A DNA stretch of 64,000 nt from NCBI GenBank assembly GCA_016718345.1, contig JADKDN010000001.1, forward strand, positions 319,001 to 383,000. Direction: 5' to 3'. The translations under genes and the position numbers were made by a program. Positions 57,624-64,000 of the stretch are shown piece by piece. This stretch comes from Flavobacterium sp. (lineage in GTDB: Bacteria > Bacteroidota > Bacteroidia > Flavobacteriales > Flavobacteriaceae). Numbering within the stretch: the first letter of the stretch is position 1; each line of letters starts with the position of its first letter. The notes beneath the pieces were generated by a model. It saw only the letters and a program-made list of their open reading frames with translations, searched no databases and was not told the origin of the DNA.

Positions 57624-58580
57624 ATGGAAAAAGGAACCTTAGTTATTTCTCTAGATTTTGAACTTATTTGGGGAATATTTGATCATGCAGACATAGTTAA
57701 TAAAAAGGACTATTTTGATAATACACTTAAAGTCATTCCGAAAATTTTAGATTGCTTTGAAAAGAATGGAGTTAAAGCTACTTGGGCTACCGTTGGAATG
57801 TTATTCAATGAAAATTGGGACGAGTGGCAATCGAATTGCCCATTAAATAGACCAACTTATTCAAATCTAAAACTCGACCCTTATGCCTATGGTAATACTC
57901 ATAGGGATTTAGGGCTAGATCGATTTTTTTTTGCTCCCAATCTGATTAGAGAAATTCAAAATGCCACAGGGCAAAAAATAGGGACTCATACCTATTCACA
58001 CTATTATTGTTTAGAGACGGGACAAAATAAAGAGCAATTTGCAGATGACTTAGATATAGCAATTAAATTGGCAAATAAGTTTAATATTTCACTAAAGTCA
58101 TTAGTTTTCCCAAGAAATCAATTCAATGAATCGTATTTAGAATGTTGTGTCGAAAGACAAATTGTAACGGTTAGATCTAATCCAAGTGTTTGGTATTGGG
58201 ATACTATGGCACCACAAACATTCGCTATGAAAATTTTCCGAACAGCTGATGCCTATCTTCCTTTGGGAGTGAAATCATATCCAGAGAAAAGTATAAAATC
58301 ATCTTTTCCTTCAAGTCAACCATCAAGTCGCTTTTTAAGACCACAACATAAAATGGAATTTATTAATTCCTTACGATTAAATCGAATTAAGAATGAAATT
58401 ATCCACGCAGCAAAAGCAGGAGAAATGTATCATTTGTGGTGGCATCCTCATAATTTTGGAATTGATCCAGATGGAGCTATTAAAACTTTGAAATCAATTT
58501 TAGAAGTCTACAAGTACTGCAAAGAAACTTTCGGTATGGAAAGCAAAACGATGGAAGAGATTCATAACGATTTAGTATAA
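57624..58580 (+). CDS. Polysaccharide deacetylase family protein (NodB homology)
   Basis: The 318-residue protein has TLVISLDFELIWGIFDHADI at about 5-24, where D-F-E replaces the common D-D, then KATWATVGMLFNENW. IGTHTYSHYYCLE at about 117-129 carries the metal-binding HxxxH, and MYHLWWHPHNFGIDPDG at about 271-287 holds the late histidine motif. No signal peptide or membrane segment is visible, so it probably acts in the cytoplasm on a lipid-linked or nucleotide-linked sugar, like relatives in LPS loci, rather than on finished wall polymers. It lies between two paralogous membrane proteins. Confidence 0.83.
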   Translation: MEKGTLVISLDFELIWGIFDHADIVNKKDYFDNTLKVIPKILDCFEKNGVKATWATVGMLFNENWDEWQSNCPLNRPTYSNLKLDPYAYGNTHRDLGLDRFFFAPNLIREIQNATGQKIGTHTYSHYYCLETGQNKEQFADDLDIAIKLANKFNISLKSLVFPRNQFNESYLECCVERQIVTVRSNPSVWYWDTMAPQTFAMKIFRTADAYLPLGVKSYPEKSIKSSFPSSQPSSRFLRPQHKMEFINSLRLNRIKNEIIHAAKAGEMYHLWWHPHNFGIDPDGAIKTLKSILEVYKYCKETFGMESKTMEEIHNDLV

Positions 58581-58616
58581 TATGTTTAATATTATAAAGG
58601 TTTTTAGTAAATCATT

Positions 58617-59723
58617 TTGATAAAAATTTACGTTAATAGTTTTTTGAAAAATATTGAAAAACAATGGGTCGCTATTCTTTTTGTCTACCATTGTTTATTT
58701 ATTTATTTGGCATATACTATTCGTATAAATAGAGGTATATCTGACTCGTTGTTTTACTGGGCTAAAACTTTCAATATAGACAGCTATTCTTGGTGGTCGT
58801 TTGCAGAATTAGGAACCTCTTTTATGTTGTTTTTAAATTTTCCCTTTATAAAATTACAGTTTCCCTTTTGGTTTGGGTTTTTATTATACGGAATAATTGG
58901 TTTTTTGGGAATTCTTATGTACATCAAATGGATTCATCTGGTATTTGGTAAAGAGTTTTTAATTTTTGGAATAAACATTCTTCCTGTTTTTTATTTTTTG
59001 CCCAATATGCATTTTTGGACCTCAGGTATTGGTAAAGAACCAATAGTTTTTTTTGGGCTAGCTTCTGTTTTTTATGCACTTTCGTCTAGGAACTTTGCAT
59101 CACTTAGTTTCATTGTTGGTAGCTTACTGGTTTTTGCAATACGACCACATATTGCTATGATAGTGTTATCGTCAATAGTAATTGTCTATATTTTTAGGAG
59201 AGATATTTTATTTAAAACAAGACTCATTATAGCATCGTTATCTAGTGTGCTGATTATAGGTCTTTTATACATAGTTTTTCAAATGACTCATATTCGATAC
59301 TGGAACTGGGAGCGGATAAACTATTTTAATGAGTATTCTATTTTATCTTTTCGTTATTCAGGTTCTTATGTTCCCATGTTAGAATACAATTGGTTTTATA
59401 AGCTGTTTTCATTCTATTTCAGACCTTTATTCTACGATGTTAATTCAATACTAGGTTTTTTTGTGAGTATTGAAAATATTTTTATCCTTCTTATTCATTG
59501 TCTTGCGCTTTTTTTTATGCTGAAATTCAGTAGTTTACGATATGTCGAATGGGTCAAATATGTTTTTACATTTACAATTATTTGCGGTTTAATTTATGTT
59601 CAACGTTATGCTAATCTTGGAATTTTTATTCGAACGAAAATGATGTTTCAACCCTTCACGATCACTGCCTTACTTTTTATTATCAAACAAGGAATTTCAT
59701 CCAATATGACTAAAACTTTATGA
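58617..59723 (+). CDS. Polytopic membrane protein, putative Wzy/EpsG-like polymerase (paralogue B)
   Basis: The 368-residue product starts at TTG 58617 (MIKIYVNSFLKNIEKQW), since no ATG is well placed. NRGISDSLFYWAKTFNID fills the first outer loop. FLPNMHFWTSGIGKEPIVFF and VFAIRPHIAMIVLSSIVIVY match the conserved blocks of the protein at 56405. It has about ten membrane segments, and FYFRPLFYDVNSILGF also matches FWFRPLFIDSLGIVGL in that paralogue. One may be a polymerase and the other may have a different task. It overlaps the following GT4 gene by four bases. Confidence 0.65.
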   Translation: MIKIYVNSFLKNIEKQWVAILFVYHCLFIYLAYTIRINRGISDSLFYWAKTFNIDSYSWWSFAELGTSFMLFLNFPFIKLQFPFWFGFLLYGIIGFLGILMYIKWIHLVFGKEFLIFGINILPVFYFLPNMHFWTSGIGKEPIVFFGLASVFYALSSRNFASLSFIVGSLLVFAIRPHIAMIVLSSIVIVYIFRRDILFKTRLIIASLSSVLIIGLLYIVFQMTHIRYWNWERINYFNEYSILSFRYSGSYVPMLEYNWFYKLFSFYFRPLFYDVNSILGFFVSIENIFILLIHCLALFFMLKFSSLRYVEWVKYVFTFTIICGLIYVQRYANLGIFIRTKMMFQPFTITALLFIIKQGISSNMTKTL

Positions 59724-60880
59724 AGCAAAAAATTATTCGTATTACAACTGTCCCCATTTCTTTAGAAAAATTGTTGTCGGGACAATTGCAATTTATGAGC
59801 TCATTTTACAAAGTCATTGCTGTCTCAGCTCAGAAAGAGAATCTGGAAAGATTAGGAAAAAAACAAGAAATTGAAGTTTTCCCTCTTGAAATGACTAGAA
59901 AAATAACACCATTCAAGGATGTATTTGCTGTTATTAAACTTTATTTTTTCTTAAAAAAAACAAGACCGTTTATAGTACATTCACACACTCCAAAAGCAGG
60001 AATTGTAGGTATGTTAGCAGCAAAACTAGCGGGTGTGCCACATAGATTGCATACTGTTGCTGGTTTGCCATTATTAGAAGTTACGGGTATAAAAAGAAGA
60101 GTCTTAGATGCTGTAGAAAAGTTCACTTATGGTTGCGCTACAATGGTTTATCCAAATTCTTTTGGTTTAAAAAAAATTATTCTAGACAATAATTATTGTG
60201 ATTCTAAAAAATTAAAAGTTCTCGCAAATGGCAGTTCAAACGGAATTGATACAGCCTATTTTAATCCAGAACTGTACACAGAAGAGCAAAATTTGAGGTT
60301 GGAGAATGAATTAGGAATTCAGACCGATGATTTTGTTTTTATTTTTGTTGGAAGATTAGTTAAGGATAAAGGTATTAACGAAATGGTTTCAGCCTTTGAG
60401 CTTTTGCAAAAAGAAAATAGCAGCCTAAAGTTGCTTTTGGTAGGGGATTATGAGAATGATTTGGATCCACTCAACCCCAAAACCGTTGAAAGTATAAATA
60501 CTAATTCGTCAATACTTGCAGTTGGTTTCAAAAATGATGTTAGACCTTATTTAGCGATAGCAAATGTTCTTGTTTTTCCTAGTTATAGAGAAGGTTTTCC
60601 AAATGTAGTAATGCAAGCAGGTGCCATGGGACTACCAAGCATCGTATCTGATATTAACGGCTGCAATGAAATAATAATTGAGCAGGAAAATGGTTTAATT
60701 ATTCCTGTAAAAGATGAAATGGCCATCTTTTTAGCAATGAAAAAAATGGTGACAAATTCATCTTTAACTTCTAAAATGAAAGACAATTCCAGACAAATGA
60801 TTGTCTCACGCTATGAACAAAAAGTAGTATGGGAAGCTATTCTGTCAGAATATCGTACTTTTGAATCGCTAAAAGAATAA
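59720..60880 (+). CDS. GT4-family glycosyltransferase
   Basis: The 386-residue enzyme has IIRITTVPISLEKLLSGQLQ at the start, then VHSHTPKAGIVGMLAAKLAG, HRLHTVAGLPLLEVTG and ANGSSNGIDTAYFNPELY. FIFVGRLVKDKGINEMVSAF opens the donor domain, with VFPSYREGFPNVVMQAGAMG at about 288-307 as its donor motif. This wording matches the GT4 transferases usually found next to PglC-like sugar transferases in Bacteroidetes, and they are thought to add the second sugar to the lipid-linked first residue. The pglC-like gene starts 24 bases later. Confidence 0.88.
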   Translation: MKQKIIRITTVPISLEKLLSGQLQFMSSFYKVIAVSAQKENLERLGKKQEIEVFPLEMTRKITPFKDVFAVIKLYFFLKKTRPFIVHSHTPKAGIVGMLAAKLAGVPHRLHTVAGLPLLEVTGIKRRVLDAVEKFTYGCATMVYPNSFGLKKIILDNNYCDSKKLKVLANGSSNGIDTAYFNPELYTEEQNLRLENELGIQTDDFVFIFVGRLVKDKGINEMVSAFELLQKENSSLKLLLVGDYENDLDPLNPKTVESINTNSSILAVGFKNDVRPYLAIANVLVFPSYREGFPNVVMQAGAMGLPSIVSDINGCNEIIIEQENGLIIPVKDEMAIFLAMKKMVTNSSLTSKMKDNSRQMIVSRYEQKVVWEAILSEYRTFESLKE

Positions 60881-60904
60881 AGCAAAAAATAAATTACAGA
60901 ATAT

Positions 60905-61519
60905 ATGTATCAATCAATAGTAAAGCCAATATTCGATTTTTTCTGTGCATTTTTTGGTTTCGTTTTATTGTTGCCAATTTTTTTAGTGGTCACTTTTTTG
61001 CTTTTTATTGCAAATGGCGGAAAACCCTTTTTCTTTCAGCTTCGTCCAGGAAAGAACGGGAAGATTTTCAAAATCATCAAGTTTAAAACCATGAATGATA
61101 AAAAAGATAAAGAAGGAAATTTACTGTCAGATGCCGAAAGGCTTACTAAGGTTGGTTCATTTGTCAGAAAGACTTCATTAGATGAAATTCCACAATTATT
61201 GAATGTTATAAAAGGGGATATGAGTTTAATAGGGCCTAGACCTTTACTTCCTGATTACTTACATTTGTATAATGATTTTCAAAATAGGCGTCATGAAGTT
61301 AAGCCCGGTATCAGCGGATGGGCTCAAGTTAATGGGCGTAATGCAATTTCTTGGGATGAAAAATTTCTACTGGATGTTTGGTATGTAGATCATATTTCTT
61401 TTATGTTGGATTTTAAAATAATTTTTAGAACCTTGCAAAAAGTATTAATTAGTGAAGGTATTAATGCTGATAATGCGGCAACAATAGAACCATTTACAGG
61501 GGGTAAAATTGAATTGTAA
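60905..61519 (+). CDS. Short initiating sugar phosphotransferase (PglC-like)
   Basis: The 204-residue protein has a single N-terminal hydrophobic segment (FFCAFFGFVLLLPIFLVVTF) and the bacterial sugar transferase domain. That domain has FQLRPGKNGKIFKIIKFKTM, SLDEIPQLLNVIKGDMSLIG, PRPLLPDYLHLYND and KPGISGWAQVNGRNAISWDE. This monotopic short form, as in PglC, moves a phospho-sugar from a UDP-sugar onto undecaprenyl phosphate. PglD- and PglE-like genes follow, so UDP-diNAc-bacillosamine or a related 4-acetamido sugar is the likely donor. It is a second initiator, distinct from the long one at 6415. Confidence 0.92.
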   Translation: MYQSIVKPIFDFFCAFFGFVLLLPIFLVVTFLLFIANGGKPFFFQLRPGKNGKIFKIIKFKTMNDKKDKEGNLLSDAERLTKVGSFVRKTSLDEIPQLLNVIKGDMSLIGPRPLLPDYLHLYNDFQNRRHEVKPGISGWAQVNGRNAISWDEKFLLDVWYVDHISFMLDFKIIFRTLQKVLISEGINADNAATIEPFTGGKIEL

Positions 61520-61535
61520 ATTAAATATTTTGATA

Positions 61536-62186
61536 ATGAAAAAAATTGTTATTGTCGGAGCTGGTGGCTTCGGAAGGGAAGTAAAGATTATAATTGACGA
61601 TATTAATAAAGAAAATTTCGAATATAAATTTTTAGGATTTTATGATGATAATATCGATAAAGATTTGATTGTGAATGGTTTTCCAATTTTGGGAACTATC
61701 AATGATTTGAATAATTTAGAGGAAGACACATTTGTAGCTTTTGGTATTGGTGAGCCTAAGACTAAAATGAATCTTGTCAAGTTGCTTAATAATAAGAATC
61801 TTAAGTTTCCAACTTTAATTCATCCATCCTCTATTATAAGTGCCGATGAAGTAAGCATTGGAAAAGGAACTATAATTTGCGCAGGAAATATAATCACCTG
61901 TAATATTCAAATTAAAGATTTCGTAACCATAAATTTGATGTGTACTGTTGGACATGACACAGTTATTAAAGATTATTGTTCATTCATGCCTTCAGTAAAT
62001 ATTTCTGGAGAGGTAGAAGTTCAGGAATGTGTTTACGTTGGAACAGGGGCAAAAATCATTAACAGGCTTCAGATTGGTAAGAATACTATTGTAGGAGCGG
62101 GAGCTGTTGTTTCAAAAAGTTTACCAGAAAACTGTACCGCAGTTGGTATTCCTGCGAAGCCAATAAAATTTCATGAAAATGACTAA
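61536..62186 (+). CDS. PglD-like sugar N-acetyltransferase
   Basis: I chose ATG 61536 (MKKIVIVGAGGFGREVKIII), which gives 216 residues; the N-terminal Rossmann-like nucleotide-sugar site GAGGFGRE is the PglD mark. A left-handed beta-helix follows (SIGKGTIICAGNIITC, VTINLMCTVGHDTVIKDYCS with the catalytic histidine, IGKNTIVGAGAVVSKSLPE). PglD acetylates the C4 amine of UDP-4-amino-4,6-dideoxy-GlcNAc. The gene overlaps the aminotransferase that makes that amine by 14 bases, as in other pgl-like clusters. Confidence 0.88.
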   Translation: MKKIVIVGAGGFGREVKIIIDDINKENFEYKFLGFYDDNIDKDLIVNGFPILGTINDLNNLEEDTFVAFGIGEPKTKMNLVKLLNNKNLKFPTLIHPSSIISADEVSIGKGTIICAGNIITCNIQIKDFVTINLMCTVGHDTVIKDYCSFMPSVNISGEVEVQECVYVGTGAKIINRLQIGKNTIVGAGAVVSKSLPENCTAVGIPAKPIKFHEND

Positions 62187-63314
62187 TTCAAAAATTTGGC
62201 TTTCGTCGCCTCATATGGGAGGAACTGAACAAAAGTATGTCCAAGAGGCATTCGACACAAATTGGGTTGCACCATTAGGTCCAAATGTAACAGGTTTTGA
62301 ACAAGATTTAGAGCATTATATCAAGGAAAATAAGCATGTTGCCGCATTAAGTTCGGGAACTTCAGCCATTCACCTTGCGTTAATTTTATTGGGAATTAAA
62401 GCAGGGGATGAGGTTATTTGTCAAAGTTTTACATTTTCTGCTTCTGCTAATCCAATACTATATCAAGGTGCAACACCCATATTTATTGATAGTGAACCAG
62501 AAACCTGGAATATTTGTCCAAAGGCTTTGGAAAAAGCTATTAAAGACAGAATTGCTAAAGGGAAAAAACCAAAGGCAATTATTGGAGTTCACTTATATGG
62601 TATGCCATTTAAGGTTGACGAGATTAAAGCTTTGGCTCAACAATATGAAATACCGATAATAGAAGATAGCGCAGAGGCTTTAGGAAGCTCTTACAAAGGA
62701 AAAAAATGTGGGAGTTTTGGGGATTTTGGTATTTTATCGTTCAATGGAAACAAAATAATAACAACATCTGGAGGAGGAGCTCTAGTTGCACCAACAAAAG
62801 AAATAAAAAATAAGGCTGTTTTTTTGCAACACAATCTAGGGATTATGCTCCTCATTATCAACATTCCGAGATAGGATACAATTATAGATTGAGTAATATT
62901 TGTGCTGGAATAGGTAGAGGTCAAATGGAAGTTTTGGACGAGCATATTTCCTTGAGAAGAAAAATGCATGATTTTTATGTAAATTATTTTGAAAATATTG
63001 ACGGAGTAACTGTTTTTCAAGAGCCTAATGGTAATTATTATTCCAATCATTGGTTGAGTGCTATTTTAATAGATCCCTCAAAGGCTAATGGAAAGAAAAG
63101 TGAGGAATTGAGGTTAGTTCTAGAAAAAGAAAATATCGAATCCCGACCGTTATGGAAACCAATGCATTTGCAACCTGTCTTTCAGGAATATCCTTATTAT
63201 GGTGAAAAAGTCTCACAACAATTATTTGAGGATGGCTTATGTTTGCCTTCGGGTTCTAATTTGGATGATAGTGACAGAGAGAGAATTTATAGAGTTTTTG
63301 ATGTTTTTTTTTAA
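62173..63314 (+). CDS. PglE-like UDP-4-amino sugar aminotransferase, one frameshift
   Basis: KIWLSSPHMGGTEQKYVQEA and NWVAPLGPNVTGFEQDLEHY, ALSSGTSAIHLALILLG, QSFTFSASANPILYQG and FNGNKIITTSGGGALV (PLP lysine at about 193) identify a PglE/DegT-type aminotransferase acting on UDP-4-keto-6-deoxy-GlcNAc. One G is missing at about 62826-62831 (TTTGCAACACAA), where FLATQSRDYAPHYQHSEIGY should be read. Corrected, the protein has 380 residues and continues through IGYNYRLSNICAGIGRGQME to 63314. With the gene at 63368 it supplies the sugar used by the PglC-like enzyme. Confidence 0.88.
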
Positions 63315-63367
63315 TAGGTAATGTGATTGATTAATAAAATGTTTAACTTTATCTAAATTTAAATCAT

Positions 63368-64000
63368 TTGAGCAATACTACTAAATCGAATTCTTTTTTA
63401 GGAATAACAAAAGAAAACTTTTTTAAAAAAAGATTCCATAATTTTGGTTACCTGCCAAGGTGGATAATTTTTGCTATAGACGTGGCTATTGTGTGTATTT
63501 CTATTTTAATAACACATTTTATAATAACAAGCCTCAATGTGAAATTTTATGAAAATAGAAATTTTATACAAAGTTATTCTCTTGTTGTTGTCGTAAACGC
63601 TTTATTCTTTTTATTGTATAGGACTTATGCTGGAATAATTAGACATTCTACATTCATAGATGGTGTAAAATTATTAGTTTCTACAACTACCTCATATTTA
63701 GTTCTGTTAACTATAAATTATTCTTGGTTTTTTATTTTTGATAACAAAATTTTTTTAACAACAGGATTGTTTATTGGCTACATTATTTCGTTTATACTCC
63801 TTTTTTATTTCGAATTTTAGTTAAATATTTTTTGAGCAGTATATGAATTTCGAAGATAAAAAAAAACTAACTAACGCGATTATTTATGGGGCTGATGCAA
63901 ATGCTATTTCTGTGGCAAATGCATTAAGAACGGAGAAGCCTAGTCGTTTTAAGTTACTTGGATTTATTGATAAATTCAACAATAGTAAAACAGGAAAAAG
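63368..64000 (+). CDS. PglF/WbpM/CapD-like membrane UDP-GlcNAc 4,6-dehydratase, 3'-truncated and frameshifted
   Basis: Reading starts at TTG 63368 and gives an N-terminal region with four membrane segments (PRWIIFAIDVAIVCISILIT, SLVVVVNALFFLLYRTYAGI and two more). LYRTYAGIIRHSTFIDGVKL is typical of this family. The frame breaks at about 63808-63813 and again in the T run at about 63826-63831. Then NAIIYGADANAISVANALR and FKLLGFIDKFNNSK, the first nucleotide-binding domain, run off the end of the window. PglF-type enzymes make UDP-4-keto-6-deoxy-GlcNAc. The catalytic domain is not in view, so the exact activity is inferred from the neighbouring pgl-like genes. Confidence 0.78.

Noticed and set aside
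1..64000. Programmed ribosomal frameshifting as the cause of the split genes.
   Set aside because: Too many genes of unrelated families are affected, in both directions, without a shared slippery site or pseudoknot, and some indels cancel within one gene.
1..64000. Insertion sequences, tRNA or rRNA genes, CRISPR arrays or prophage parts.
   Set aside because: I saw no transposase-like protein, no cloverleaf, no regularly spaced repeats and no phage genes on either strand.

Overview
The window is AT-rich DNA from a member of the Bacteroidetes, most likely a Flavobacterium or close relative. The support is Bacteroidetes-type promoters (TTG, about 19 bases, TAnnTTTG), few clear Shine-Dalgarno sites, a NusG-like UpxY antiterminator next to a winged-helix regulator, and a recR gene between two wza-wzc pairs. 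Every gene I can support is on the + strand. Nearly the whole 64 kb is surface polysaccharide biosynthesis (capsule, O-antigen or exopolysaccharide).

Region 1 (1-11,234) is the end of a first locus: a 5'-truncated Wzy-like polymerase, several glycosyltransferases, an alpha/beta-hydrolase-like protein, a conserved protein of unknown function, a WecG/TagA transferase, a long WbaP/WcaJ-type initiating phosphotransferase, then wza and wzc. It closes with a strong intrinsic terminator. recR follows (11,324-11,944).

Region 2 (11,967-18,996) starts at a clear promoter and holds a second wza-wzc pair, a UDP-GlcNAc 4-epimerase, a TviB-type dehydrogenase (together predicted to make UDP-GalNAcA) and an animal-type UDP-glucose dehydrogenase. 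Region 3 (19,083-20,243) is regulatory: a palindrome-covered promoter, a winged-helix protein, a UpxY antiterminator and a leader with a GC-rich hairpin.

Region 4 (20,244-38,235) makes and exports dTDP-sugars. RfbB feeds a FdtA/FdtB-type 3-amino branch, a WecE/WecD-type 4-amino branch, and a tightly overlapping module (2,3-dehydratase, 3-ketoreductase, aminotransferase, N-formyltransferase) predicted to make a formylated 2,4,6-trideoxy-4-aminohexose. A Wzm/Wzt exporter, two large membrane proteins and an ArnC-like/SMR-like pair lie between them. Region 5 (38,292-60,880) holds most glycosyltransferases, an AsnB-type amidotransferase, acyltransferases, a UDP-GlcA 4-epimerase, a formyltransferase-like fusion protein and two paralogous membrane proteins around a deacetylase. 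Region 6 (60,905-64,000) is a pglC-pglD-pglE-pglF-like set for a bacillosamine-type primer sugar and its loading onto the lipid carrier; the last gene runs off the window.

Many genes are split by single-base insertions or deletions, mostly in homopolymers. They are dense in 1-10 kb, scattered from 16.8 to 45.1 kb, absent from 45.4 to 62.8 kb and present again at the right end. In one gene several indels cancel out and scramble conserved motifs. This looks much more like sequencing or assembly error than gene decay, so I annotate these genes as single CDSs and give the break points.
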